Source of the DNA: Halictus rubicundus
Taxonomy: Eukaryota > Arthropoda > Insecta > Hymenoptera > Halictidae
DNA length: 64,000 nucleotides
Assembly (NCBI RefSeq): GCF_050948215.1
Contig: NC_135161.1
Coordinates: 2,266,830 to 2,330,829 of the forward strand
Direction of reading: 5' to 3'
The position numbers and the translations under genes are program-made. Position 1 is the first letter of the stretch. Every line of letters begins with the position of its first letter. Under the pieces are notes generated by a model. The model did not search any database. It had not been told where the DNA came from and saw only the letters and a program-made list of their open reading frames with translations. Shown here piece by piece: positions 32,252 to 41,625 of this stretch.

Positions 32252-33843
32252 CACTACCGGCCATAAGTGTTTACCCACCTTCAAATTTCGTTACTATTCA
32301 AATAATAGGTATTTTATTGTTATGAAAATGTCCGTACCATTAAATCCTAATTATAAGGCTAATAAAAAACATCCAAAATATTCTGTACATACACAATCAG
32401 GTACTGTAAATGAGTTTACAGCTTTTTATGAAAAACGACAATTTTGGAGTTCAGGTAAAGAAACGCATTTTTCTGAAATTTTTATAACGGTCAGTAGGGA
32501 ATATGAACGCAGGTAATACAGGTATCTTAGTCTTCTCAAATTTCATACTGCATTTCATACTGCATTAAGCTTTCATACAGTAAACAGTTGATTTTCGCGT
32601 GCCTAAAGAATTTTGCGAAAATTTCAAATAATGTCAGGGAGAAAAGAATTATCGATTGAAACGCGCGCTCTAATAGTGTCCTATCATAGCATCGGAAAAA
32701 GTAACAGAGAAATAGCAAAGTTATATATCGAAGCTGAACCGTAGAACCATGGACTACAATGTTAAAAAATATGAAGATACTGGCAGTTTATCCAACAAAA
32801 AGCGATCAGGGCGGCCAAAAATAACCACACCAGCAGAAGATCGAGCAATTACAATAATAAGCAAACGTAATAGAAGAAAAACGGCACCGGAAATTACAGC
32901 TGAAATAAATGCATCTCGCCCTGAACCAGTAAGTTTGACAACAGTCAAAAGACGCTTACGGAAAGCAGGTTTGCATGGACGAATTGCCATGCGAAAACCC
33001 CTTCTACGCAAACAAAATAAAGCAAAACGGTTAGCCTGGGCAAGATCGCATAAAGATTGGGTATTGGAAGACTGGAAAAAAGTGCTCTGGACCGACGAGT
33101 CTAAGTTTGAGGTATTCGGCTCAAAACGGAGACAGTTTGTCCGAAGATCGGCAGGAGAACGAGCCATTGAATCCTGCTTATCACCCACGGTAAAACACGG
33201 AGGAGGATCGGTTATGGTTTCGGGTTGTTTTGGGAGCACATCTGTGGGCGACTTGGTCAAAATAGATGGCATATTGAATAAAGAACGTTACAAAGGAATT
33301 TTGGAGACGAATGCCCTTCCATCTGGAACGCGACTAATCGGAGAAAACTTCGTGTTCCAACAAGATAACGACCCCAAACACACCTCCAAATTATACCGTG
33401 GGTATTTAGAACAATTGGAACGAGAAGAAAAAATTGTGATTACATATGACCTGGCCTCCTCAAAGCCCCGACCTGAATCCTATTGAGCTTTTATGGGAAG
33501 AACTAGATCGACAGGTACGAAAAGCGGCCCCAACATCTACACAAACCCTCTGGCAACAATTACAAGATGCATGATCCAGAATAGAACCACTCACACTCAC
33601 AAAATTATTAAACAGGATGCCGAAATTATGCAAAGCAGTAATAAAAGCTCACGGTGGAAATATCGACGAAACTAAAATTTAGATATAATTGTAATAATTT
33701 TTGTAAAAAAATTGGAAAAAACATTGTTTTTAGATATACATGTTACACTATTAAAAAATAAATGAAAAAAATTGTTGTTTGGTTAATATTTCTCTTGTTT
33801 TTGTGTTATTTTGAGGGTGGGTAAACACTTATAGCCGTTAGTG
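32252..33843 (+). mobile_element. Tc1-like transposon, structurally complete
   Basis: The element is 1592 bp with 28-bp terminal inverted repeats (32252-32279 and 33816-33843) identical at 26 positions, starting CACTACCGGCCATAAGTG. TA flanks both ends (32250-32251 and 33844-33845), the expected Tc1/mariner target duplication. One transposase gene fills the interior (32631-33682). The length and layout are normal for the superfamily. Two frameshifts and a stop make the protein inactive, although the ends look usable by a transposase supplied in trans. Confidence 0.93.
32631..33682 (+). pseudogene. Tc1-like transposase, broken
   Basis: The protein would cut and paste the element by binding its terminal repeats and using a DDE catalytic triad. 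An N-terminal helix-turn-helix starts at ATG 32631 (SGRKELSIETRA) and runs to a stop at 32742-32744. The main frame 32749-33486 (245 codons) holds a GRPK hook at residues 21-24, WTDESKF with catalytic D116, GGGSVMVSG at 151-159 and FQQDNDPKHTS with catalytic D206. At about 33450 the frame slips by one base and continues as WPPQSPDLNPIE, with the catalytic E codon at 33485-33487. It then passes an in-frame TGA at 33572-33574 and ends at TAG 33680-33682. The spacing from D206 to E is about 39 residues, longer than the usual 34, as in some animal Tc1-like subgroups. A 172-codon frame on the opposite strand is a shadow. Confidence 0.93.
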
Positions 33844-33845
33844 TA

Positions 33846-35532
33846 GGTGTTGCCATTTATATGGTCCACCCTGTATACAGGGTGAGTCACCTAACGTTTG
33901 CACCTCAAATATCTTTGTTGTTTTTAAAGATACGTAAAATATGGTAAGGACAAAGTTGAATGGTACAATGGAGCAGACACGATGCCAAAAAAAAAAAAAA
34001 AAAAAATTCATATGAAAAATTCAAATATATGAGAATCAAAAAGAAACGAATGAGGATGAAATGATGAAGATAATGATGATTCTTATGATGAAATTATCAG
34101 AATATGTATAATTACCCAGATCTATAGAAGATATTTTTTAAATTTTCAACATAGGTCCACATAAAAAAGTTGTAATGTTATATATTGTGTATGTATATAT
34201 TGTATATTATTATACTCAATATTTAAAATGTTGTTGTCGTTTTAAAGAGTGTCTGAATATTAAGTCATTGAGCCACTGTATAATAAAGAAAAAAGAAATC
34301 GATTTCCTGGACTCCTGTTGGAATCATTATGCGTCTAAATGGTTTATCAATGGTTATACACATGTAGCGACCGATGCCTCCGGCATCTCGTTTCGTACGA
34401 AAAATACTTTGAACACATAACAAATACTTGTTCGCAATCTATTAGACCCTTATCATTTTCTTCAACTACAATGAATAATAAGGTCAGTTATTATTCATTC
34501 GCTAGAATAGTGGAGTGAAATGTATGGGCCAACGCGTACGGGGCAGCTGAATCATGACGGTAGAGGGGTGATATCAATAAATGTCGTAAATACGTTATTT
34601 TTAGTATCCTCCGTGGTTCACAGTGGGCAACTATACCAGTTCGGAGATATCTTTAATCGTCGCACGGCTGTTTGCCATTCGCAACATCGATGCACAATTA
34701 ATGCGAGTGAACATCCGCTAAGAGTCACATATGGAAGATTTCCATGGACGCGGCATTGTCACTCGCAAGAATGCTTTATTTCAATTATATGCAGATTGTT
34801 TTCTTGAAAAACAAAAATCAACGTTTATTTCGAATAAATTTACATATCTAGCATACCTGTAATATATGATCTATGGCCACACGAAAAACTTGGCCTTTCC
34901 TCCAGTTAGATTTTCTTGGTCTTTAAACGGTTTCAATTTGCGTGTTCACATACATGCTTCGCATGTCTGCTTGATTTAATTTCAATTTATCCGAATTGTA
35001 CAATTCAAGGCAGCCAATTTCGAGATGACTAAGTCCTCAGATAGTACCGGGGCGGTAATTATAATGTCTTTTTAATCAATAACTCGATGCTAAAAGCTCT
35101 TCAAATGATTAAATAGCTATGAAATTACTTTAGCCAATCGTTTATGTCAGAGCTACAGTAAGGAGCAAAACTGAGTCCACACTATTCGAAACACCATAAC
35201 TTTTTAAAAATTAGATCAAATGACTTGAATGTTATTGAGAAGTTAGAAGGATTAGTTTATTAGACGAGGTGTAAAAAATTTTTGAAAAAAATTTGAATTG
35301 GTCGGAATCGCAAAAGAAATAGTAGAAGTTGGTTTTTCCAGCTTTTTTATCTCAGCCTGTATTGAAAATTTAAAGAATGTGTTTGATTCGCTCGAATAAA
35401 TTATATCCTTGCTGAAAATTTCATCGATATTGGTTAATTCGTTTACGAGTTATAAACGCTTAAAAGTGGAAAACTTGCCATTTTTCACGATTTTCGACTT
35501 AAAATCGCACGTTTAATCGTAATATTTACTGC
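33846..35532. other. Unassigned DNA with abutting repeat termini
   Basis: At 33867-33886 two termini stand head to head (CCACCCTGTA directly followed by TACAGGGTGAGTC), so two separate elements meet there. A 20-base A-run lies at 33987-34006. TTGAGCCACTGTA near 34267 resembles a Tc1/mariner-type end. The segment 35205-35310 is the reverse complement of part of 9215-9330, and 35400-35500 resembles 7680-7760. No gene is recognised. Confidence 0.45.
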
Positions 35533-35886
35533 TCATCTGTTCAAGATTTGAAGAAGTCGTGATACTCCGGTGTTATATATCGTAGTAAGTCCATCACGTC
35601 CTTGTATTTCGCTGTTGTAATTCGTCTTATATGTATTTTTATAAAGTGGTGTCAATACAATATTTTCGAACTTTCTTGGTCTACCCCGACGTGGTAATAA
35701 ATCCAGGATTTTAAACTTTGCATTCTCGTCCATTGATATCTTATAGAAAATTTTATATGGTCCATCTCTCAAAAAACGCATCCAGCATATTTTTAACCAA
35801 TTTATTGTTTCTCCGTTAGGATCCTTTACCCTTTTAAAAATTGCGCCCTCCAACAATTTTATTGATATGAAATCCTCTTGTTTCAT
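35533..35886 (-). pseudogene. DUF7869-like C-terminal relic, copy 1 (inverted)
   Basis: This minus-strand frame of 117 codons includes QEDFISIKLLEGAI, RVKDPNGETINWLKICWMRF, GPYKIFYK and LLPRRGRPRKFENI. It aligns along most of its length with residues of the plus-strand frame at 36569-37147 (QPDFISTKSLEESI, RVKNTAGESVFWLQIQWMRF, EPYKLFYK, LSPKRGGPKIYGNI). The two are diverged paralogues facing away from each other. The 18-base motif typical of the neighbouring element's ends occurs upstream of this frame on the same strand (36040-36057, partly at 35930-35942). N-terminal parts are absent. Confidence 0.65.
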
Positions 35887-36160
35887 TTAATTTAGAACAA
35901 ACTTATTATCTTCCCGGCAATAATGGATTGGACTTAGGCCAATTATATACTCTGAGTATACTTAACCGCAAATGTTATTTATGACAGCTACCTTGAAGTT
36001 GCACACGTAATTACTGGCAACAAAAAATAATTGACAAATGGACTTAGGCCACTTTCAAAATAAACGGCCCATATTATTAAGCTACTGTATCAGAGGGTTG
36101 ATAAGACTAAAAAATAATTGAATCATCAAAACATAGAAAAAAACGGTCTACACCGTATAC
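35887..36160. other. Upstream part of inverted copy 1 and spacer
   Basis: It contains GGACTTAGGCCACTTTCA (36040-36057) and a partial version at 35930, on the strand of copy 1. Copy 1's own terminus probably lies near 36060-36075, but no partner end is found left of 35533. Confidence 0.5.
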
Positions 36161-37523
36161 AATTGTGTCCATAATTATGAAAGCGGTCTAAATCAAAATT
36201 AAAAAAAAAATGAGTTTATCAGTTATTTCACACTACATTATTTTAAACTAAATTTATTCAATGTAATTTTTACGATATCGTCAAAAATGAACCATTAGAT
36301 AGTGGTTGTAATTTCAACATTATATGGAATTCATTTAGTGTTAATTATGAAAGTGGTGTAAGTCAAAAATTAAAAGAAAGTATATAAACATAACTTGAAA
36401 ATGGCGCGTGGCCCTCTGTGACGCGTTTCTGAACTACATAATAAGCCGATAAATGACAATCAAATAATAACAGAAAGGACAATTCATTCCGGTTTATCTA
36501 ACGATATAATTCAGTTGGGCTCTTCGGAACTAATTATTGGCGGCAAATAATTTATATATTTTACCACTATGTCAACAGATATGTTCAGGCCAAACATTAA
36601 AGTAGCATTGACATGGATGAAAATTGCTCAGTCATCAAATAATAATATTGAAACGGTAGACCACAAATTTTTGGTATCGGGTCATTCCTTTCTACCGAAT
36701 GACCGTGATTTTGGGTTGATAGAAATGAAAATAAAAAAAGCAAATTACTTATACAACCCTGAGCATTATTATGAATTGATAGAAAAGTGTAGAAGAAGAA
36801 ATATATTTTCGATAAAACGAATGTCGCAGCCCGATTTTATTTCAACGAAATCTCTAGAAGAGTCAATAACAAGAAGAGTAAAAAATACCGCGGGCGAATC
36901 TGTCTTTTGGCTGCAAATTCAATGGATGAGATTCTCGAAAAATGAACCTTATAAATTGTTCTATAAAACTTCTTTAGATGATTCTAAATTTCACGTTTTG
37001 GATCTTTCACCTAAAAGAGGAGGACCAAAAATATACGGAAATATTAAGTTACTTCCATTATACACCACTAGACCAGTAACGGAAGAAAAACAAAGATATT
37101 ATGTGTTTACTACCATACATCCCTCCAGTTTTTCAGGAACATTTTAAGAATCTTAAAAACTCTAAATGATAAAAATGGATTACTTTTTAAAAATAATTAA
37201 TAAATGTTCATGAATTATTTCATTAAAGTTATTGTTTCAAATAAAACTCATAGTTCTTTATTGCTTTAAGTCATTTATAGGACATTCAGTTAATTTTGAA
37301 AATGGTCCAAGTCAGTTCAAACTTTAAAAACAACATTTTCGTATGAAATTCACACAAAATTTCATATTCATAATAAAATTCCATTAATCAAGACCAATAA
37401 AATTATAAATTAAAATGTCGCATAATGTAAAAATATTTTTTAATTTATTCGAATGCAGTTCATTAAATATCTCGAAACAAGAAATGTATGACTTAGACCA
37501 CTTTCATAATTATGGGCACAATT
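36161..37523 (+). mobile_element. TIR-bounded element carrying a DUF7869-like ORF
   Basis: The terminal inverted repeats (36161-36195 and 37489-37523) match at 32 of 35 positions and begin AATTGTGTCCATAATTATG. An 18-base motif of the form TGAAAGTGGTCTAAGTCA lies within each end (36178-36195; 37489-37506 on the minus strand) and recurs inside at 36348-36365 and 37297-37314. The only coding content is the C-terminal fragment at 36569-37147. The 1363-bp size suggests an internally deleted, nonautonomous copy. I cannot identify a target-site duplication: flanks are GTATAC and CGAAAA. Confidence 0.75.
36569..37147 (+). pseudogene. DUF7869-like C-terminal fragment, copy 2
   Basis: The open frame of 192 codons contains VALTWMKIAQ, DHKFLVSGHSFLPNDRDFG (about residues 31-49), YNPEHYYELIEKC, ISTKSLEESI, WLQIQWMRF and LDLSPKRGGP. 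I recall this combination from the C-terminal part of uncharacterised insect proteins carrying DUF7869; no search was done. Those proteins have a D-x-C-S-G-Q-N motif just upstream of this region. Here the sequence around TDMFRP looks like that motif with a small deletion, so the first part of the presumed catalytic core is gone. The C-terminus is long and open, but the N-terminal two thirds are absent, so I treat it as a fragment. It lies inside terminal inverted repeats, which suggests a transposase origin. Confidence 0.65.
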
Positions 37524-38102
37524 CGAAAATCTAATATCGAAAATAATTACCATAAAAGCATGCTCGTTCGCAGTTGCGTAGAAAAGAAATATGCTTTACA
37601 ATCTAACACTGACCAGATACAATTTGAAAATGATCATTTTCGATGGGAATTCATGGTGTGAGCACACATTCCACGTGATTGATGCGTCATCGTGCTGAGT
37701 CCAAGAAACTGGGGCGTGGGCGTAATTTATACGAAGCGACGCAATTTCGGTTTCTCAGGTGTCGGGAAATTCACTTGATCAGCAAGCTCGGATTGAAACA
37801 TCTAATTTGTAAACATCAATGTTTCCGCGTTTCCTCGGTTCATGTGTGTTGTAAGCTTGTGAGCGGCACGTGTCCGTGGAGGCAGGTCTTCGCCGTCCTC
37901 AGCGTAAGAAGAAGAACGAAAGGTTTTCCTCGACTCACGGGCTTTTCGCGTAATCTCGTAAAAGAGGTGTGCTTGAGAAGGATTTAGGAAGCTCGGTTCT
38001 AGGTGACCAGGAGGAAGAGAACTTTTAACTCTATCGATCGACACGGCGAACGTTTCTCTTCGAAAAGCTTGGCTCGACTTTCATCGTTCCGTTTGATCGC
38101 AT
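37524..38102. other. Non-repetitive GC-richer island
   Basis: From about 37640 to 38100 the composition rises well above the AT-rich background and I find no copy elsewhere in the window. Frames on both strands (37679-37987 plus, 37802-38044 minus) are not recognisable. The stretch could be a regulatory region or an untranslated or diverged exon. Confidence 0.35.
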
Positions 38103-38332
38103 CCCGTGTCCCGTGTCCCGTGTCCCGTGTATAGTCGTCACATCAAAACTTGTTCCCTCCCACTCTAATTTCCCCTTCTACCGCGCTATTCCCCACGATT
38201 TCGCCACGGCCCAGTCACGTGACGCGTTTCGTCCCTGTCGAAATATTCCGGAGTCATACTCCGGTACTCCGGCAGAGAGAGGCTAACTTTTTCCCCTGAA
38301 TTCGTGCTCCCTCCCCTCATCTGGCGACTATG

Positions 38333-38368
<36 letters not shown>
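38103..38368. repeat. Heptamer tandem array (TCCCGTR) split by a MITE
   Basis: Left of the MITE about four units of TCCCGTG occur (38103-38129). Right of it about five units of TCCCGTA occur (38334-38368). The array was present before the MITE inserted, because the 8-bp target duplication is itself array sequence. The unit variant differs on the two sides. Confidence 0.85.
38130..38332 (+). mobile_element. CATAGTCGCC MITE, copy D
   Basis: The 203-bp element begins TATAGTCGTCACATC (first base mutated) and ends CATCTGGCGACTATG. Flanks GTCCCGTG and GTCCCGTA agree at seven of eight positions. The body carries CTACCGCGCTATTCCCC and GTCACGTGACGCGTTTCGTC like the other copies, with a local CGGAGTCATACTCCGGTACTCC palindromic variation in the centre. 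Confidence 0.9.
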
Positions 38369-38369
<1 letters not shown>

Positions 38370-38370
<1 letters not shown>

Positions 38371-38540
38371 TAACACGTTCACGCCGGCGCGTACCACCGG
38401 TGGCCCGCACTAGACTGTCTCATCGGGCGGTGCGTACCACCGGTGGTATGCATTTGATTTGTCAATTGATTTAAAAAGCTTTAAGCGCAGCGGCCAATGG
38501 GCGAGGAGCATGAATTACAGCGCCGGCGTGAACGTGTTAA
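38370..38540. mobile_element. TTAA-flanked piggyBac-type MITE
   Basis: TTAA occurs at both ends (38370-38373 and 38537-38540), followed by perfect terminal inverted repeats of 17 bp beyond the TTAA, starting CACGTTCACGCCGGCG. The body is 163 bp and contains ACCACCGGTGGT palindromes twice. No coding region. TTAA duplication marks the piggyBac superfamily. Confidence 0.93.
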
Positions 38541-39441
38541 GCGCGCCGTTGAAAGATTCAGACTCCTGATGTTAAGATCGACATTCCAAAGTTCGGGAAG
38601 TAGCGCGGACCTTGATCTTTACGCAAAATAGAATTTCTCTGGATCGATTGCGAGAGACAATAGTATCGTATTATTGACAGAGTTACGATCTGCTTTAACT
38701 GGTACAAAGTTAAAACGTGGTGTTGAGTCTGGTTATTTTTCGGCGATGTCATGCTTACATACAGAGTGTCCCGCACACCGTGGACAATCGATTGGGAAGT
38801 AATTCTATATGCAAAAGTGTGTGGAAAAGACGGAATAAAATTTATTTTCGAGTAAATCGGGTTTGTAAATTAAGCGAATACGCGTGCTATTAGATAGGAA
38901 TCGAAAATTGTATTCAGTCGTGGAATGGCCCGATCGCCGGAAAAAAGTTACTTATGTTGGTCGTGCTGATTTTGATGGCTTGCAGCATGGTTGTTCGTTA
39001 GGCGTAAAACGGGAGCTTATGCTGTCCGTAAATTGAGATTCTGTCGGTAAAGAGCTTCTCGAAGGACGGGGTTGAAACGTCGAGCATCTATCGCGTATCC
39101 CATCGTGGCTGCTCGACCGACGACTGTCCGATTCCAGGCTACCGTCGACTGAAAGACAAGACAATCGCGATGCTCACCGGACAAATTGACTATGTTCGAC
39201 CAAGCTGCTGGCTCGCGTTCGCTCGTGATTGCTATCGAACTTGATTCGAATTGTCCATCGCAGTCGAAAGTAAGCAACCAGCCACGACATCGTTTCAATT
39301 TTACGCCTGTCCAGGAAATTAGTGACACTATCGGGTTGCGTAACATCCGACAAGGATTAACCGGTTTTTATCACGAAACCACGAAAATTGCTACATCCGT
39401 ACGTTCTGATCTACCTGGCTGAATACCGTCATAGTTGTACC
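38541..39441. other. MITE terminus and a GC-richer island
   Basis: TACAGAGTGTCCCGCACACC at 38760 starts a single-ended ACAGGGTGTCCC-type copy that continues to about 38910 (AAGCGAATACGCGTGCTATT). From about 38940 to 39430 the DNA is GC-richer and not repeated in the window. Overlapping frames on both strands (39017-39346 minus, 39186-39422 plus) are unrecognised. A diverged exon or regulatory DNA is possible. Confidence 0.4.
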
Positions 39442-40352
39442 TAGTGTTCCTTCTCGAGAATTTCTCGAGAAACTTTATAATCGATTATTTCTGATTTCTC
39501 GAGAAATTCCAGTATTTCTCGAGAAATTTCAATCTAAGAAAATTCTTATGAATCTCATTTATTTTATAACATATAAATTCTTAAATTCTCTTAAATTCTT
39601 ATTTAAAACTTTAGAAAAACTGAATACTGAATTGAGTAATGAGTTTCTTGTTGTTATTACAGAAGAAATATCTAAAAGAAGAGACAAGATTGTTGTATCC
39701 CTTATAAAATATCTGCACAATCCAGAATCTCTGCAAAAAGATTCAGAAGATACATCTTTTTATTTAACATCCAAGGCAGATATGTATAAAATGGCAAAAC
39801 AAATTCTAAGCAGACTTTTTGGAAAATATCACAATGATTCTTATGAAAATAGTGAAAAACTTTCAGATTCTCAGAATGAGGAACTATCACTGGAAAAACA
39901 GTTAGAATTAGAAATTGCAGACAGTCTTTAAGAATTTAGTGTCAACAGTTTAGCGGCAGACGAAAATAAATTCCGGACTCTAACAACGGAATTCTAAATT
40001 TTTAAGTCCACTGGAAAAAGGACACCCAATCTTCAGCAACTTTTGGATGTTCTGTATACGATAAAGCCAACATCCACACAAAATGAAAGAAATTTTTCTG
40101 CGGCTACATATTTTGCTACAAAAAAGAAAAAAACAAGTAGATTGTCTGATTCTACATTAGACGCATTATGCTTCTTAAGAAGTCATTTCAAAAGAAAAGC
40201 GTAATGTTTCACTTTATAAAAATTTGGTAAAAGTTTCCCAATATTTTTTTATTTTATTAAAAATTCTCGAGAATTCTCGAGAATTATCGAGAGATGTAGT
40301 CTTATTTCTCATTTCTCGAGAAATAAAAAATGTTAAGAAATCAGGAACACTA
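39442..40352 (+). mobile_element. Internally deleted hAT transposon with exact 8-bp target duplication
   Basis: The terminal inverted repeats are TAGTGTTCC and GGAACACTA. The flanking octamer GTTGTACC is duplicated exactly (39434-39441 and 40353-40360), the hAT signature. Both subterminal regions carry clustered palindromes of the type TTCTCGAGAA: about four within 39450-39535 and four within 40262-40325, which are candidate transposase-binding sites. At 911 bp it retains only the C-terminal part of the transposase, so it is a deletion derivative. Confidence 0.95.
39548..40204 (+). pseudogene. hAT transposase C-terminal fragment
   Basis: One frame runs from 39548 to a stop at 39929-39931, and the same frame continues through a second stop (39995-39997) to TAA at 40202-40204. 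The distal part has LQQLLDVLYTIKPTSTQNER, NFSAATYFATKK and SRLSDSTLDALCFLRSHFK, the hAT C-terminal dimerisation region. The upstream part is acidic and lysine-rich. The zinc finger and catalytic RNase H-like core are missing. A TATAAA-like stretch precedes it, but expression is not claimed. Confidence 0.85.
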
Positions 40353-40360
40353 GTTGTACC

Positions 40361-41133
40361 TACTATTGCGAGCATGCTAGGAACTATGGAACCAAAAAAG
40401 GCCCGAAAATGGGCCCACGAGTCTTATGACTAGACTACGGATCTTTAGGCATTCATAGTACGTGCCGATTTATAAAATACAAGAAAATATCTATAATAAC
40501 AAACATTAATGACATCTCTACTGTATGCTCACCATACGGAATTTTCTAATCGACAAGTTAAATTTGTTCCTCGTTCAGATACTCAGCTCTTTATTTTCAT
40601 ACAGATCCGCATTCTACTTATGAGGCTGTCGCAGTTTGTTTGATCATTAAATTTGCGATCTTCGTAAATTCTTATTAGCACTTCATGATTGCTTAATATC
40701 GTATAACCAAAGTATAATGTTAACTTAACTTAATTATCAAGAAAATGTTGATTGTTTTGCACTTTATTTTGGTTTCTAATACAATTTCTAATTTATAAAT
40801 AACATAACATAAAACAATATTATATTTGTTCATTTATCTAAGAAAAATCGTAAGTGTCTGGCGCTAGGGGATCTCCCGAACATAAATTTAATGGATGAAC
40901 CTCAGTTGTGCCATGTAATTTTCTTTTGTGCTTCAGCCTAATAAAATAACTGAACAGGCACCACGGGAAAAACTGAATAAATTTTCATCTGATTCTACTA
41001 CAGTTGCAAATTTCTGTTTGTATTGTTGCTGTTGTGCACCATCACATCTCGATTTCACAATAAATAGAAGATCTTGCAAATTCCTTATGGTGTCAGAAAG
41101 TTTCTCATTAGCTGTGCACAGTCCTTGAATGGG
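40361..41133. other. Unassigned AT-rich DNA
   Basis: No gene or bounded repeat is recognised. AAGTGTCTGGCGCTAGGGGATC near 40852 resembles CAAGTGTCTGGCGCTCCGCGA near 55761, with preceding similarity (GTATAACGTCAACTT-type), so a diverged dispersed repeat is likely. Confidence 0.45.
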
Positions 41134-41526
41134 TTAAACTTTAACATAGGGGGCCACAGATTTTGGGCATTTTTTTTTATATAACCCCGTAGATTTTTAC
41201 GAGAAAATCCAAAAATCCAAGTTTTAACGTTAGGAATTCACTGGTTCGACAGTTGTGTGTTTAAAATTGGCCGATTTCAAGCGTTTTTGACAGGTAAGGG
41301 CACCGTCTCGCGGCTTCGCTCATTGGACGATGTCTGAGCTCATATCAACATGGCGGCGCCCTTACCTGACAGAAACGCTCGAAATCGCTCAATTTTAAAC
41401 ACGCATAACTTTTGAACCAGTGAATTCCTAACGTTGAAACTTGTATTTTTGGCATTGTCTCGCCAAAATCTACGGGATCAGATAAAAAAAAGTACAAAAC
41501 TTGTGCTCCCCTAAATTAAAGTTTAG
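41134..41526. mobile_element. Foldback family A, complete copy
   Basis: The element starts TTAAACTTTAA and ends TTAAAGTTTAG. The arms run inward over about 170 bp each: ATATAACCCCGTAGATTTTT, GGAATTCACTGGTTCGACAG, GACAGGTAAGGGC on the left, and the inverse GCCCTTACCTGACAG, GAACCAGTGAATTCCTAAC, AAAATCTACGGGATC on the right. The spacer of about 45 bp contains CGGCTTCGCTCATTGGACGA. It is the reference copy for the interrupted element at 9382-11666 and the half copies at 28305 and 55197. No coding region. Confidence 0.9.
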
Positions 41527-41625
41527 CCGCGTTGTTTTGCCTGCTTAATGGTATAAGCAGGACACATGTTGCGAACGATTTGATTTTCTTACTTTGTTAT
41601 TACATTGTACTGACTGGTGAAGAGG

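Noticed and set aside
32754..33272. 172-codon minus-strand frame
   Set aside because: It is the reverse-strand shadow of the Tc1-like transposase, whose plus-strand frame has all the expected motifs.
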